Assembly (NCBI RefSeq): GCF_018881755.1
Contig: NZ_JACVPS010000004.1
Span: forward strand, 151,266-215,265
DNA from: Polynucleobacter finlandensis
GTDB lineage: Bacteria; Pseudomonadota; Gammaproteobacteria; Burkholderiales; Burkholderiaceae
Direction of reading: 5' to 3'
DNA length: 64,000 nt
Shown piece after piece: positions 31,040 to 41,388 of this stretch. The notes beneath the pieces were generated by a model, which did no database searches, was not told the DNA's origin, and saw only the letters and a list, made by a program, of their open reading frames with translations. Each line of letters begins with the position of its first letter. Positions within the stretch are counted from its first letter, which is position 1. The position numbers were made by a program, and so were the translations under genes.

Positions 31040-32271
31040 AAAATACATTTCATGCTTTGAGTATGGCCAATGAACAGATTGCTGAGCTTGATGCGCAATT
31101 ACTAAAACGCAGACTTCGCGTTACCGAGTCACCCTGTGATACAGAAGTCATAGTTGATCAGCGCAAGTTGCACACCTTTTGTAGCAATGATTACCTAGGC
31201 CTAGCCAATCACCCAGAGTTGATTCAGGCCCTAGCGGAAGGTGCAAATTTATATGGCGTGGGTAGCGGTGCATCACACCTGATCAGCGGACACAATATTG
31301 CGCATGATTTGCTAGAAAAAAAATTAGCCTCCTTTCAAAGCAAACATATCCCCAATGCGGGCGCCCTATTTTTTAGTACTGGCTATCTTGCAAATCTGAC
31401 TGCCATTACAGGCTTAATAAAACTTGCAAAACCAGGCGAAGCAAGTATTTACTCTGCCAATCTCAATCACGCATCGATTATTGACGGCGTGCGCCTAGCA
31501 AGCATTCAATCTAAAGCCTCGGTCACACTATTTGATCATCAGCAATTAGAGGCACTCACAGAGGCACTCAAGAAAGATACGAAGCCTCTCAAGCTCATCA
31601 TCACCGATGGTGTCTTTAGCATGGATGGTGATATCACTCCAGTGAAAGCGCTAGTAGAAATTGCAGAGCAATACGATGCATTACTCTTGGTAGATGATGC
31701 CCATGGTTTTGGTGTGCTTGGTGAATTAGGACATGGCATTCTGGAGCAATTTGATATTAGGTCAGAGCGCATCATATATATCGGAACCCTTGGTAAAGCA
31801 GCTGGGGTGAGTGGTGCATTCATTTGTGCACAAGCTCCTTTTATTGACTGGCTGATTCAAAAAGGCCGCCCCTATATTTACAGTACTGCTACGCCACCAG
31901 CCATTGCACATGCTTTGCTGAAAAGCCTCGCCATCATTGAAAGTGAAGAAGGCAAGGCTCGGCGTCGTCAACTGAGTCAACTAATTACTCATTGGCAAAA
32001 TGAAATGCATTTTTCCGATTGGGAAAAAGTGGCTTCGTGTACACCGATCCAGCCAGTCATTCTTGGCAGCAATGCCAACGCCTTGGCAGCAGCCAAACTA
32101 TTGAATGAAATGGGTTACTGGATTCCGGCAATTAGGCCACCAACAGTTCCAGCAGGCAGTGCCCGTCTACGCATTACTTTTTCAGCAAATCACAGTATTG
32201 AAGAATTGAAGAATCTTATTCAGGCTTTACAAAAGATTGAGCAGCAGGTGCAAGTGGGGAAATTGGCATGA
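31036..32271 (+). CDS. bioF: 8-amino-7-oxononanoate synthase BioF
   Basis: BioF condenses pimeloyl-ACP or pimeloyl-CoA with alanine, the first ring-forming step of biotin synthesis. The 411-residue alpha-oxoamine synthase has FCSNDYLGLANHPELI, GVGSGASHLISGHNIAHD, LVDDAHGFGVLGELGHG and YIGTLGKAAGVSGAF with the PLP lysine. It overlaps bioA and bioD by 4 bases each, so the three are likely coupled. No bioC or bioH lies beside it in this window. Confidence 0.97.
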   Translation: MKNTFHALSMANEQIAELDAQLLKRRLRVTESPCDTEVIVDQRKLHTFCSNDYLGLANHPELIQALAEGANLYGVGSGASHLISGHNIAHDLLEKKLASFQSKHIPNAGALFFSTGYLANLTAITGLIKLAKPGEASIYSANLNHASIIDGVRLASIQSKASVTLFDHQQLEALTEALKKDTKPLKLIITDGVFSMDGDITPVKALVEIAEQYDALLLVDDAHGFGVLGELGHGILEQFDIRSERIIYIGTLGKAAGVSGAFICAQAPFIDWLIQKGRPYIYSTATPPAIAHALLKSLAIIESEEGKARRRQLSQLITHWQNEMHFSDWEKVASCTPIQPVILGSNANALAAAKLLNEMGYWIPAIRPPTVPAGSARLRITFSANHSIEELKNLIQALQKIEQQVQVGKLA

Positions 32272-32990
32272 GCACTCACAATCAAGCTTCCGGGTTCTTT
32301 GTTGTGGGAACCGATACCGAGGTTGGCAAAACTTTAGTCAGCGCTGCCTTCATTCTGAAGCTCAAAGAAGTTGGAATAAAGACGGTTGGCTTTAAACCAG
32401 TTGTAGCAGGAACCTATAGAAGTCCAGATGGGCGCGAATTAAATGAAGATCTAGAAACATTGAGGCTTGCTTCAGGCTTTGAATACGATGACATGCATTT
32501 ATGTCCTTACGTCTTAAGCACCCCTGCAGCCCCCCATCTTGTAGCGCAAGCGCAAGGCATTGACTTAAATATTGCAGTCATCACTAAAGCTTTTCACAAT
32601 ATCTCTGAAAAATTTGACGCAGTGATTGTGGAAGGTGCAGGCGGATTTCTAGTGCCCCTCAATCAAAAGGAAGATTTAGGGGATGCAGCAAAAGCAATTG
32701 GCTTGCCTGTCATTCTGGTGGTGGGCATGCGTTTGGGATGCATTAATCACGCACTCTTAACGTATGAAGCTTTGAAAATGCGTAATCTTCAAGTGGCAGG
32801 CTGGATTGCTAATACGCTTTCAGAAGAAATGCCACTTTTGCAAGAAAACATCCAAAGTCTCAAAGATCGCATCAGCGCACCCCTTCTTGGAGTCATTCCA
32901 CCTCTGCCAATAGCCCTACAAAAGCAAGTAAATGAGCCTTACTCATTACAAGCGCTTGAGTTTGCTGCGGAGCATATAAAACTCCCCTGA
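32268..32990 (+). CDS. bioD: Dethiobiotin synthetase BioD
   Basis: BioD closes the ureido ring of dethiobiotin with CO2 and ATP. The 240-residue product has P-loop VGTDTEVGKTLVSAAF, GFKPVVAGT and VEGAGGFLVPLN. It is the last gene of the bioA-bioF-bioD operon; the following gene starts 53 bases later and is unrelated. Confidence 0.96.
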   Translation: MSTHNQASGFFVVGTDTEVGKTLVSAAFILKLKEVGIKTVGFKPVVAGTYRSPDGRELNEDLETLRLASGFEYDDMHLCPYVLSTPAAPHLVAQAQGIDLNIAVITKAFHNISEKFDAVIVEGAGGFLVPLNQKEDLGDAAKAIGLPVILVVGMRLGCINHALLTYEALKMRNLQVAGWIANTLSEEMPLLQENIQSLKDRISAPLLGVIPPLPIALQKQVNEPYSLQALEFAAEHIKLP

Positions 32991-33043
32991 TGCAGTTGGG
33001 CCAAATAAGTGCGACCCCATGTGGTTTCAGATAAGATAAACAT

Positions 33044-34240
33044 ATGCGATTACTCCCTGAAATCGTCGATTCCGCAGCAGCAATTCAAGAAATACGGCGC
33101 AATATCCATGCCCACCCAGAATTGCGCTTTGAAGAGAATCGTACGTCCGATCTTGTTGCCGAAGCACTTTCTAGCTGGGGCATTACTGTTTTCCGTGGCA
33201 TGGGGAAGACAGGAGTTGTCGGTCGACTAGACGGAGATCTTGGCCCTGGAAAGATGGTGGGTTTGCGTGCTGACATGGACGCACTACCACTGCAAGAGCA
33301 CAACAATTTTGCGCACACTTCCGTTAACCCTGGAAAAATGCACGCCTGTGGCCACGATGGTCATACCGCAATGCTCTTAGGTGCCGCTCAATATTTATCA
33401 AACCATCGAGACTTTAAAGGCACGGTCATTTTTATTTTCCAGCCAGCTGAAGAAGGTGGCGCTGGCGCAAAAGAAATGATTAATGATGGGCTCTTTAAAC
33501 AATTTCCATGCGATGCTGTTTTTGGTTTACACAACTGGCCCGGCCTTGCTGAAGGTCATTTTGGAGTAACCGCTGGCCCCATGATGGCATCTAGCAATGC
33601 ATTCGAAATTACGATTCGCGGTAAAGGTGGGCATGCAGCATTGCCGCACAATAGCGCGGATCCAGTGCTAGCAGGCACTCAAGTCGTGCAAGCTTTGCAA
33701 AGCATCATTACGCGCAATAAACGCCCCGTTGATGCTGCCGTGTTATCTGTAACGCAATTCCATGCGGGAGAAACCAGCAATGTAATTCCCGATAGCGCCT
33801 TTATCGGTGGAACCGTTCGCACCTTTACTTTAGAAGTGCTTGATCTGATAGAGCAACGTCTGCGTGAGATTTCTCATAACGTGGCGAGTGCATTTGATTG
33901 CCAAGCAGAAATTACTTTTTCTAGAAACTATCCACCGCTCATCAACCATGCAGATGAAGTCGAATTTGCTAGCGAGGTGATGGCTGAGCTCGTGGGTGAA
34001 AAAAACGTCAATACTGCGATCGATCCTACGATGGGTGCAGAAGACTTTGCTTTCTTCTTGCTTGAAAAGCCGGGTTGCTATGTGTTCTTGGGCAATGGTG
34101 ACGGCGATCATCGCTCCGTCGGACATGGCATGGGACCATGCCACCTCCATAACCCATCATATGACTTCAATGACGCCCTCATCCCGGTAGGTGTGAACTA
34201 TTGGGTCAAACTAGCTCAACGCTACTTAGAGAAAAATTAG
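33044..34240 (+). CDS. M20 family amidohydrolase (hippurate hydrolase / aminoacylase type)
   Basis: This 398-residue M20D metallohydrolase probably removes an acyl group from an N-acyl amino acid or similar amide; the substrate is unknown. It shows RRNIHAHPELRFEE, GLRADMDALPLQE, HACGHDGHTAMLLG with metal ligands, QPAEEGGAGAKEMI with the catalytic Glu, and TMGAEDFAFFL near the C-terminus. No signal peptide is visible, so it is cytoplasmic. It stands alone between bioD and a convergent enoyl-CoA hydratase. Confidence 0.9.
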   Translation: MRLLPEIVDSAAAIQEIRRNIHAHPELRFEENRTSDLVAEALSSWGITVFRGMGKTGVVGRLDGDLGPGKMVGLRADMDALPLQEHNNFAHTSVNPGKMHACGHDGHTAMLLGAAQYLSNHRDFKGTVIFIFQPAEEGGAGAKEMINDGLFKQFPCDAVFGLHNWPGLAEGHFGVTAGPMMASSNAFEITIRGKGGHAALPHNSADPVLAGTQVVQALQSIITRNKRPVDAAVLSVTQFHAGETSNVIPDSAFIGGTVRTFTLEVLDLIEQRLREISHNVASAFDCQAEITFSRNYPPLINHADEVEFASEVMAELVGEKNVNTAIDPTMGAEDFAFFLLEKPGCYVFLGNGDGDHRSVGHGMGPCHLHNPSYDFNDALIPVGVNYWVKLAQRYLEKN

Positions 34241-34259
34241 TTCTGCCTCTAAATCTAGA

Positions 34260-35036
34260 TTAAGAATTGGTAAATTTAGCGGGGCGCTTTTCTACAAATG
34301 CAGCCATACCCTCTTTCTGATCGCTTGTTCCAAAACAAGCATGGAATAAACGACGCTCAAAATGAATGCCTTCTGAGAGCGAAGTTTCATAAGAGGCGTT
34401 GATGCTTTCCTTCACCATCATCGCAGTCAGCAATGGCATATCCGCGATACCTTTTGCGATTGCAGAAACTTCATTGAGCAAATCTGCCTGAGGAAAAATA
34501 CGCGCCACCAAACCAGCGCGCTCCGCCTCATTCGCGTCCATCATGCGGCCCGTTAAAGCAAGGTCCATGGCTTTTGCCTTAGATACCGCACGTGGTAAGC
34601 GCTGTGTGCCGCCAGCGCCGGGAATAATTCCCAGCTTAATTTCTGGTTGACCAAATTTCGCATTATCAGCAGCCATAATCATGTCGCACATCATGGCCAA
34701 TTCACAACCGCCACCTAGCGCATATCCTGAGACCGCCGCAATCACTGGCTTGCGTACTTTTCTGATTTGCTCCCAATTACGAGAAATGTAGTCATGACGA
34801 TAAACCTCATGAAATTCATACTTTGCCATCTTGGCAATATCCGCTCCTGCAGCAAAAGCCTTTTCACTGCCGGTGATAATGATGCAGCCAATACTGTCAT
34901 CAGCGTCAAACCCAATCAACGCTGCGCCCAGCTCATCCATCAACTCATCATTTAGGGCGTTCAATACTTGAGGACGATTCAAAGTGATCGTGGCAACCTT
35001 GCCATCTACTTTGGTCAAAATGGTGTTGTAGCTCAT
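34260..35036 (-). CDS. Enoyl-CoA hydratase / isomerase family protein
   Basis: This crotonase-fold enzyme of 258 residues likely hydrates trans-2-enoyl-CoA in fatty or aromatic acid breakdown. It has [11 protein letters not shown] with the oxyanion-hole turn, [17 protein letters not shown] with the first catalytic Glu, and [24 protein letters not shown] with the second. Both Glu residues of classical hydratases are present. The sequence resembles PaaF-like or short-chain hydratases, but no partner beta-oxidation genes lie beside it. Confidence 0.92.
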   Translation of the reverse strand: MSYNTILTKVDGKVATITLNRPQVLNALNDELMDELGAALIGFDADDSIGCIIITGSEKAFAAGADIAKMAKYEFHEVYRHDYISRNWEQIRKVRKPVIAAVSGYALGGGCELAMMCDMIMAADNAKFGQPEIKLGIIPGAGGTQRLPRAVSKAKAMDLALTGRMMDANEAERAGLVARIFPQADLLNEVSAIAKGIADMPLLTAMMVKESINASYETSLSEGIHFERRLFHACFGTSDQKEGMAAFVEKRPAKFTNS

Positions 35037-35058
35037 AAAACCCTTTCAGCATTTATTT

Positions 35059-36201
35059 TTAACGCGGCAGTAATACCCACATCTTGCCATTTTGTTTCAT
35101 ACGACCAGCCATTTCTGCTGCGGCATCTCCGGAACCCCAATAGTAATCAGCTCTGACGGCTCCCACAATGGCGCTTCCCGTGTCTTGGGCCATGACTAAC
35201 TTCTGCAGGGGTTGATTGCTGAGGGGTTTGGTTGTGGCCAAAAAGACTGGCGCACCTAAAGGCAGAGACCTCAGATCAATCGCAATACTTCGCTCACCAG
35301 TCAGGGGTACGCCAAGCGCACCGTTAGGACCTAACTCTGCACTCACGTTACCTGGCAACTCTTTAAAGAAAACAAAACGGGGGTTGGCATTCAGCATGTC
35401 ATCTACACGGCTAGGATTGCGTTTTGCCCATTGAGAAATACCTTGCATCGTTGCTTCACTGCGCGTGATCTCTTTGCGATCTAATAACCATTGGGCAAAA
35501 GATTTGAACGGTTGATCATTTGTGCCAGCGAACCCTAAACGCAAAACACGTCCATCCTCAAGACGAATTTTTCCGGAGCCCTGGATTTGCATAAAGGCTG
35601 CTGCAACAGGATCTTGTACCCACGCTAATTCCTGACCCTTCAAGGCGCCTGAGCTCATGAGCTCGGCACGAGTCGGCGCTGGACTGGGCTTGGCGTTTCG
35701 CCATGCTTTTGGATAAGCGTACAGGGGAACGGCATAAGCACTGGTGCGCGTCAGAGAGCCATTCATCACAGGTTCGTAATAGCCAGTGACTAAACCTGTT
35801 TCAACTCCACTCGAGCTACTACGCACTTCATAAGCCTGAAAGTAATTCTCAAAATATCGACGGATAGCTTGTCCATCTCGCGGGGAAATATTACTTGCCT
35901 GGGTACATACCTCGCGCCAATTGACTTCACTACTGCGCTTTCGTAAAGCATCACAGCTTTTAAGCCATGCTGGCCAAGCCTGAGTGAGTTCGTCGTCTTG
36001 CCATCCTGGCAAAGCCTGCCATGAGACGGCAGTAAAGCTAGAAATGGGAGAGCTATATGGGGCCGCAGAAGTTCCACTGGATCGGGAGCTAGACCGGCCT
36101 GCAGGTGGGGTCGAACAGCCTGCCAGAAGAGCGGCAAACAACAGAGCGAATACACTAGCGCAAGCTAATCGCTTTGCCACTATTTGGAAGTTAAGAATCA
36201 T
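35059..36201 (-). CDS. mltA: Membrane-bound lytic murein transglycosylase A (MltA)
   Basis: MltA cleaves peptidoglycan glycan strands to 1,6-anhydro products from the inner face of the outer membrane. I start at the ATG giving MILNFQIVAKRLACASVFALLFAALLAGCS, a lipoprotein signal with lipobox LLAGC and Cys29. An in-frame GTG seven codons later also gives a good signal. The mature part has a Ser- and Pro-rich linker, VETGLVTGYYEPVMNGS, MQIQGSGKIRLEDG and the C-terminal 3D-type AQDTGSAIVGAVRADYYWGSG with catalytic Asp residues. The 380-residue length fits. Its start codon overlaps that of a divergent small ORF. Confidence 0.93.
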   Translation of the reverse strand: MILNFQIVAKRLACASVFALLFAALLAGCSTPPAGRSSSRSSGTSAAPYSSPISSFTAVSWQALPGWQDDELTQAWPAWLKSCDALRKRSSEVNWREVCTQASNISPRDGQAIRRYFENYFQAYEVRSSSSGVETGLVTGYYEPVMNGSLTRTSAYAVPLYAYPKAWRNAKPSPAPTRAELMSSGALKGQELAWVQDPVAAAFMQIQGSGKIRLEDGRVLRLGFAGTNDQPFKSFAQWLLDRKEITRSEATMQGISQWAKRNPSRVDDMLNANPRFVFFKELPGNVSAELGPNGALGVPLTGERSIAIDLRSLPLGAPVFLATTKPLSNQPLQKLVMAQDTGSAIVGAVRADYYWGSGDAAAEMAGRMKQNGKMWVLLPR

Positions 36202-36313
36202 GATCGCCAATTTACTCGATGAATACCCAATGCTGCTCTTTGTCTTCGAGGCAGTCATTGCCTTAGGTCTGCTGCTATTTATCGTACTTTGGACTGGTGG
36301 CGGCAAAAAATAA
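36200..36313 (+). CDS. Possible 37-residue single-pass membrane peptide
   Basis: This ORF encodes MIANLLDEYPMLLFVFEAV followed by IALGLLLFIVLWTGGGKK. It has an acidic N-terminus, one 20-residue hydrophobic helix ending in Trp, and a Gly-Lys tail, the usual look of a genuine small membrane protein. GGAAG-like GGAAG lies nine bases before the ATG. Its ATG overlaps the mltA ATG on the other strand (shared bases 36200-36201). No family is recognised. It could be chance, but the composition argues for translation. Confidence 0.5.
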   Translation: MIANLLDEYPMLLFVFEAVIALGLLLFIVLWTGGGKK

Positions 36314-36335
36314 GCTGTTTTTGCCACAAGACCAT

Positions 36336-36710
36336 CTAGTGAAGGGTTCTGGGCATTACTAGTGCAAATTCTGGAATGGGGGCCTGGAAAAACTGTGCTT
36401 CCTCGGTCACACAGAAATACTCCCCCCGCATAGTCCCTGCAGGTGTGGGTAAGGTAGCCCAACTGGTGTACTCAAAATGCTCGCCAGCGCGCAATAAAGG
36501 CTGCTGACCAACCACCCCAAGACCCCGTACTTCCTGGACATCGTTATCCCCATCGGTAATGAACCAATGGCGGGCTATGAGCTGAACGCTAGCCGTCCCG
36601 GTATTGCGGATGGTGACGGTATAAGCAAAGGCAAATTGACTGTTATCAGGCTCAGATTGCTCTGGCAAATACTGGGCTTTGACCGTAATAGTGATTTCGT
36701 GGGGATTCAT
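36336..36710 (-). CDS. apaG: ApaG family protein (Co2+/Mg2+ efflux-associated)
   Basis: This 124-residue protein is an all-beta ApaG/F-box A-like domain protein: YTVTIRNTGTASVQLIARHWFITDGDNDVQEVRGLGVVGQQPLL is the conserved span, followed by FEYTSWATLPTPAGTMRGEYFC. ApaG is linked genetically to Co2+ and Mg2+ homeostasis in enterics, but the mechanism is unknown. It is cytoplasmic, divergent from rpe, with about 50 bases between starts. Confidence 0.95.
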   Translation of the reverse strand: MNPHEITITVKAQYLPEQSEPDNSQFAFAYTVTIRNTGTASVQLIARHWFITDGDNDVQEVRGLGVVGQQPLLRAGEHFEYTSWATLPTPAGTMRGEYFCVTEEAQFFQAPIPEFALVMPRTLH

Positions 36711-36759
36711 GCTCGAATTCTGCTCTATCCGGAAGCCAACTGCAAGCTAGAATCTAGGG

Positions 36760-37476
36760 ATGGATAGCCAGAAATCACCCCAATTTGTTATCGCCCCCTC
36801 TATTTTGTCGGCTGACTTTGCCTGCCTAGGTAAAGAAGTTCAGGACGTCCTAGCTGCTGGAGCTGATTGGATTCACTTTGACGTGATGGATAACCACTAC
36901 GTTCCTAACCTGACGATTGGCCCTTTAGTCTGTGAGGCAATTCGTCCTCATGCCATCAAAAATGGCAAGCCAGCGATGATTGATGTTCACCTGATGGTGG
37001 AGCCTGTTGATCGCATCGTTCCTGATTTTGCAAAAGCGGGTGCCAATCTCATTAGCTTTCATCCTGAGGCGAGCCCTCATGTCAACCGCACTATCAATCT
37101 GATTCGAGATCAAGGTTGTCAAGCTGGTCTCGTATTCAACCCTGCCACGCCATTAGATTACTTAGATCACACGCTGGAATTGCTCGATCTAGTTTTACTC
37201 ATGTCAGTGAACCCTGGCTTTGGTGGGCAATCATTTATCCCGAGCACTCTGCACAAGATTGCTCAAGTTCGTGCACGCCTAGATCGCTATCAAGCAGAGA
37301 CCGGCCGGCACATTCGGCTTGAAGTTGACGGCGGAATCAAAGTCGAGAACATTGCAGAAGTTGCCAAAGCGGGTGCAGACACCTTTGTTGCTGGCTCAGC
37401 TATTTTTGGTAAAGAGAATTACGCCGCAGTCATTGAAGCGATGCGCACAGAATTAGGAAAGTCAGGAAAAGCCTAA
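36760..37476 (+). CDS. rpe: Ribulose-phosphate 3-epimerase
   Basis: Rpe interconverts ribulose-5-phosphate and xylulose-5-phosphate in the pentose phosphate pathway. The 238-residue TIM barrel has [32 protein letters not shown] with metal ligands, [24 protein letters not shown] and [13 protein letters not shown]. Its stop overlaps the trpE start as TAATG. In many relatives gph lies between rpe and trpE; here it is absent. Confidence 0.97.
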   Translation: MDSQKSPQFVIAPSILSADFACLGKEVQDVLAAGADWIHFDVMDNHYVPNLTIGPLVCEAIRPHAIKNGKPAMIDVHLMVEPVDRIVPDFAKAGANLISFHPEASPHVNRTINLIRDQGCQAGLVFNPATPLDYLDHTLELLDLVLLMSVNPGFGGQSFIPSTLHKIAQVRARLDRYQAETGRHIRLEVDGGIKVENIAEVAKAGADTFVAGSAIFGKENYAAVIEAMRTELGKSGKA

Positions 37477-38981
37477 TGCAGCGCGAAGAATTTCATGCCC
37501 TAGCTAAGCAGGGTTTCAATCGCATTCCTCTGGTGAAAGAGGTATTGGCTGATTTAGAAACACCTCTCTCCTTGTATATGAAACTCACACAAGAGTTTGG
37601 CAAGAAGAATACCTATCTTCTCGAATCTGTTTTGGGTGGTGAACGCTTTGGCCGCTTCTCTTTTGTTGGCTTACCAGCCAAAACATTGTTGAGAACTGCT
37701 GGTACACCTGATGCACCTTTAACTGAAGTAGTGACAGATGGCAAAGTGGTTGAAAGTAATCACGATAACCCGCTTGATTTTGTAGATGCTTATTTCAAAC
37801 GCTTCAAGGTTGCACTCCAACCCGGATTGCCACGCTTTTGTGGTGGACTTGCTGGTTACTTTGGCTATGACACCGTTCGCTATATTGAATCTCGTTTAGC
37901 TAAGCACAGCCTTCCTGATGAATTAGGTGTGCCCGACATTCAACTGATGCTGACTGAAGAGTTGGCAGTCATCGACAACGTCGCTGGAAGAATTTACTTA
38001 ATTGTTTATGCCGACCCAAGCCAAGACGATGGTTTTGAAAAAGGCCAAGTTAGATTAAAAGAATTGCTTGCCTGCTTAAGCAAGCCCGTCAGCATTCCAA
38101 GCTCCAGAGCTAGCACCAAGACTGAGCTCATTCGCAAATTTAAAGCAGAAGATTTTGAAAGTGCTGTTCGCAAAACCAAGGAATACATCTTGGCCGGCGA
38201 TTGCATGCAAGTGGTCATTGGTCAACGCATCAGCAAGCCTTTTACTGACTCACCATTGGCGCTGTACAGAGCCTTACGCTCGCTAAACCCATCACCTTAT
38301 ATGTACTTCTACGACTTTGGTGACCTCCAAGTGGTTGGTTCTTCACCAGAAATTTTAGTTCGTCAAGAAAAACGTGGTGGTGAAAAAATTGTGACGATTC
38401 GCCCATTGGCTGGCACGCGCCCTCGCGGTGCAAATCCAGAAGAAGATGAGCGTCTTGCCAAGGAACTACTGGCTGATCCAAAAGAAATTGCTGAGCATGT
38501 CATGTTGATTGACCTTGCTCGCAATGATGTGGGTCGTATTGCTAAGACCGGCACAGTCAAAGTGACAGACTCTATGTCGATTGAAAAGTATTCGCATGTT
38601 CAACATATCGTCAGTTCGGTTGAAGGCGAGCTACTCGACAATATGAGCAATATGGATGTTCTGCGAGCAACTTTCCCTGCCGGTACTTTATCTGGCGCCC
38701 CAAAAATTCGGGCAATGGAAATTATTGATGAGATGGAAATTGTGAAACGCGGCGTCTATGGTGGTGCCGTAGGCTACCTCTCATTCTCAGGAGACATGGA
38801 CGTGGCGATTGCGATTCGCACTGGTGTTATTCGCGATGGCATATTGCACTCGCAAGCAGGTGCTGGAGTTGTTGCAGACTCTGATCCGACAGCAGAATGG
38901 AAAGAAACTGAAGCCAAAGCACGTGCCGTCTTGCTTGCCGCTGATTTAGTGCAAGGAGGACTCGATGCTCCTCATGATTGA
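37476..38981 (+). CDS. trpE: Anthranilate synthase component I TrpE
   Basis: TrpE makes anthranilate from chorismate with ammonia from TrpG. The 501-residue product has the N-terminal [18 protein letters not shown] region that forms the tryptophan feedback site, and the chorismate-binding C-terminal half: [41 protein letters not shown] and [21 protein letters not shown]. It is coupled to rpe (TAATG) and its last 17 bases overlap trpG. Confidence 0.97.
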   Translation: MQREEFHALAKQGFNRIPLVKEVLADLETPLSLYMKLTQEFGKKNTYLLESVLGGERFGRFSFVGLPAKTLLRTAGTPDAPLTEVVTDGKVVESNHDNPLDFVDAYFKRFKVALQPGLPRFCGGLAGYFGYDTVRYIESRLAKHSLPDELGVPDIQLMLTEELAVIDNVAGRIYLIVYADPSQDDGFEKGQVRLKELLACLSKPVSIPSSRASTKTELIRKFKAEDFESAVRKTKEYILAGDCMQVVIGQRISKPFTDSPLALYRALRSLNPSPYMYFYDFGDLQVVGSSPEILVRQEKRGGEKIVTIRPLAGTRPRGANPEEDERLAKELLADPKEIAEHVMLIDLARNDVGRIAKTGTVKVTDSMSIEKYSHVQHIVSSVEGELLDNMSNMDVLRATFPAGTLSGAPKIRAMEIIDEMEIVKRGVYGGAVGYLSFSGDMDVAIAIRTGVIRDGILHSQAGAGVVADSDPTAEWKETEAKARAVLLAADLVQGGLDAPHD

Positions 38982-39531
38982 TAACTACGATTCGTTTACT
39001 TATAACTTGGTTCAGTACTTTGCTGAACTGGGCGAGGAGGTGAAGGTATTTCGGAATGATGAGATTGCCGTTGAAGAAATCGGCAAGCTCAAGCCTGCGC
39101 GCATTTGTATCTCACCGGGACCATGTAGTCCCGCTGAAGCTGGTATTTCGGTTGAGGCCATCAAACGCTATGCAGGTCAGATTCCGATCTTGGGAGTTTG
39201 CCTAGGGCACCAAGCAATTGGTGAAGCTTTTGGTGGGAAAGTTGTGCGTGCGCAAAAAGTGATGCATGGCAAAACGGATAGTATTCACCATACTGGCGTT
39301 GGCGTCTTCAAAGGTATCCCCAACCCATTTACAGTAACGCGCTATCACTCTTTGGCCATCGAAAAGAGCAGCATTCCTGCAGTGCTAGAAATTACCGCTA
39401 CTTCTTCAGATGGTGAAATCATGGGTGTTCGTCATCGCGAATTCGCGGTTGAAGGAGTGCAATTCCATCCAGAGTCGATTCTGTCTGAGCATGGACATGC
39501 GCTTTTGAAGAATTTCTTGCAGTCTAAATAA
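38965..39531 (+). CDS. trpG: Anthranilate synthase component II TrpG (glutamine amidotransferase)
   Basis: TrpG releases ammonia from glutamine for TrpE; the same subunit can also serve p-aminobenzoate synthase in some bacteria. The 188-residue class I amidotransferase has [28 protein letters not shown], the nucleophile motif [15 protein letters not shown] and the HPESI catalytic His/Glu. A GGAGG ribosome site lies just before the ATG inside the trpE end. Confidence 0.97.
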   Translation: MLLMIDNYDSFTYNLVQYFAELGEEVKVFRNDEIAVEEIGKLKPARICISPGPCSPAEAGISVEAIKRYAGQIPILGVCLGHQAIGEAFGGKVVRAQKVMHGKTDSIHHTGVGVFKGIPNPFTVTRYHSLAIEKSSIPAVLEITATSSDGEIMGVRHREFAVEGVQFHPESILSEHGHALLKNFLQSK

Positions 39532-39555
39532 ATACAAAGCATCCAACAGAACACC

Positions 39556-40581
39556 ATGACTATTACCCCTCAAGAAGCCTTGCAACGTTGCATAGAACAT
39601 CGCGAACTATTTCATGATGAGATGGCTGCGATGATGCGCCTGATTATGAGTGGTGAAATGCCGCCGACTATGGTGGCCGGTCTATTGGTTGCGCTACGCA
39701 CGAAAAAAGAAACCGTTGGTGAAATCGCAGCAGCCGCTCAAGTGATGCGCGAGTTTGCGACACCAGTTCACGTGGAAGATAGAGCGCATTTGGTGGATGT
39801 TGTCGGTACCGGAGGTGATGGAGCCCACACCTTCAATATCTCGACTGCGGCAATGTTTGTTGCCGCAGGAGCTGGCGCAAAAATTGCCAAGCATGGCAAT
39901 CGCAGTGTCAGCAGCAAATCTGGCAGTGCAGATGTTCTAGAGGCGCTTGGCGTCAATCTTGCACTCTCTGCAGAACAAGTCGCCAACTGTATTAGCAATG
40001 TGGGTGCTGGCTTTATGTTTGCGCCTAACCACCACCCTGCGATGAAAAATGTTGTGCCAATTCGCAAAGAACTCGGCGTGCGGACTATTTTTAATATTCT
40101 AGGCCCCCTCACCAATCCTGCTGATGCACAACATATCCTGATGGGAGTGTTTCACCCCGATCTGGTTGGTATTCAGGCACGGGTACTGCAAGCTCTTAAT
40201 ATGAAACACGCTTTAGTGGTCTATGGTCGCGACGGGCTAGATGAGATCTCACTAGAAGGACCCACCCTAGTTGGCGAGCTGCAAGACGGCGTAGTGCGTG
40301 AGTATGAGATTCATCCAAAAGACTTTGGCCTAAGTACTGCACCAACGAATAGCTTTAAAGTTGCCAACGCTGAAGAGTCCAAAAAAATTGTTTTGGATGT
40401 ACTCAACAAGCAAGCTGGCCCCGCTAGCGATATCGTCTGCCTGAATGCTGGAGCGGTTTTATACGTTGCCGACCTATGCAAAGATATTGCCTCCGGTATC
40501 ACCATGGCGAAGGCCGCCATCGAAAGCGGCGCTGCCCGTCAAAAACTGGATGCCTTTGTGGCGGCCACGAACACCAATTAA
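39556..40581 (+). CDS. trpD: Anthranilate phosphoribosyltransferase TrpD
   Basis: TrpD joins anthranilate to phosphoribosyl pyrophosphate. The 341-residue product has [27 protein letters not shown] (Gly-rich PRPP loop), [21 protein letters not shown] and [14 protein letters not shown]. It starts 24 bases after trpG and ends 3 bases before trpC. Confidence 0.97.
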   Translation: MTITPQEALQRCIEHRELFHDEMAAMMRLIMSGEMPPTMVAGLLVALRTKKETVGEIAAAAQVMREFATPVHVEDRAHLVDVVGTGGDGAHTFNISTAAMFVAAGAGAKIAKHGNRSVSSKSGSADVLEALGVNLALSAEQVANCISNVGAGFMFAPNHHPAMKNVVPIRKELGVRTIFNILGPLTNPADAQHILMGVFHPDLVGIQARVLQALNMKHALVVYGRDGLDEISLEGPTLVGELQDGVVREYEIHPKDFGLSTAPTNSFKVANAEESKKIVLDVLNKQAGPASDIVCLNAGAVLYVADLCKDIASGITMAKAAIESGAARQKLDAFVAATNTN

Positions 40582-40584
40582 TCC

Positions 40585-41388
40585 ATGAGCGATATTCTTG
40601 ACAAAATTGTTGCTACCAAAAAGATTGAGGTGGCTAGCAATTCAAAGCAAATCTCCCTTGCTAACCATCGCGAACGTGCTGAAGCCAACAATCAAGATGT
40701 CGTATTCAAGCCGCGTGGGTTTATTCGAGCCATAGAGCGAAAAATTGCATCCGGCAAAGCTGGCGTCATTACTGAAATCAAGAAAGCGAGTCCTAGTAAA
40801 GGAATCTTGCGCGAAGATTTTCAACCAGCGGCCATTGCCCGCTCTTATGAAAGCCATGGTGCAGCCTGCTTATCCGTCTTAACTGACGCGGATTACTTTC
40901 AGGGTTGCAACGCCTACCTACAAGAGGCACGTGCAGCATGCAACATTCCCGTTTTGCGCAAAGATTTCACCATCGACCCCTATCAAATCTATGAAGCGCG
41001 TGCGATTGGTGCAGATGCCATTCTATTGATTGTTGCTGCACTTGAACTCAAGCAAATGCAAGATTTAGAAGCGTGCGCACATGACTTAGGTTTAGATGTT
41101 TTGGTTGAAGTGCACAACGCTCAAGAATTAGAACAAGCGCTGGAATTAAAAACCTCGCTGCTAGGAATCAATAATCGCAATCTCAAGACCTTTGAGGTGA
41201 CACTGCAAACCACGCTTTCGCTATTACCGATGGTCCCAAACACCAAGACGCTAGTAACGGAATCTGGAATTATGAATCGCGCAGACGTTCAGCTCATGCG
41301 TGATCACCACATCAATGGCTTTTTGGTAGGGGAGGCCTTTATGCGGGCACAAGATCCAGGGCTAGCATTAAGTGAACTATTTTCTTAA
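40585..41388 (+). CDS. trpC: Indole-3-glycerol phosphate synthase TrpC
   Basis: TrpC closes the indole ring of indole-3-glycerol phosphate. The 267-residue TIM barrel has [18 protein letters not shown] with the catalytic Lys, [51 protein letters not shown] and VTESGI. It is the last gene of the run; trpB, trpA and trpF are not here. Its stop overlaps a convergent membrane-protein gene by 4 bases. Confidence 0.97.
   Translation: MSDILDKIVATKKIEVASNSKQISLANHRERAEANNQDVVFKPRGFIRAIERKIASGKAGVITEIKKASPSKGILREDFQPAAIARSYESHGAACLSVLTDADYFQGCNAYLQEARAACNIPVLRKDFTIDPYQIYEARAIGADAILLIVAALELKQMQDLEACAHDLGLDVLVEVHNAQELEQALELKTSLLGINNRNLKTFEVTLQTTLSLLPMVPNTKTLVTESGIMNRADVQLMRDHHINGFLVGEAFMRAQDPGLALSELFS

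Noticed and set aside
36202..36462. An 87-residue N-terminal extension of MltA
   Set aside because: It would bury the lipoprotein signal inside the protein and overlap the apaG end. The signal peptide start is decisive.
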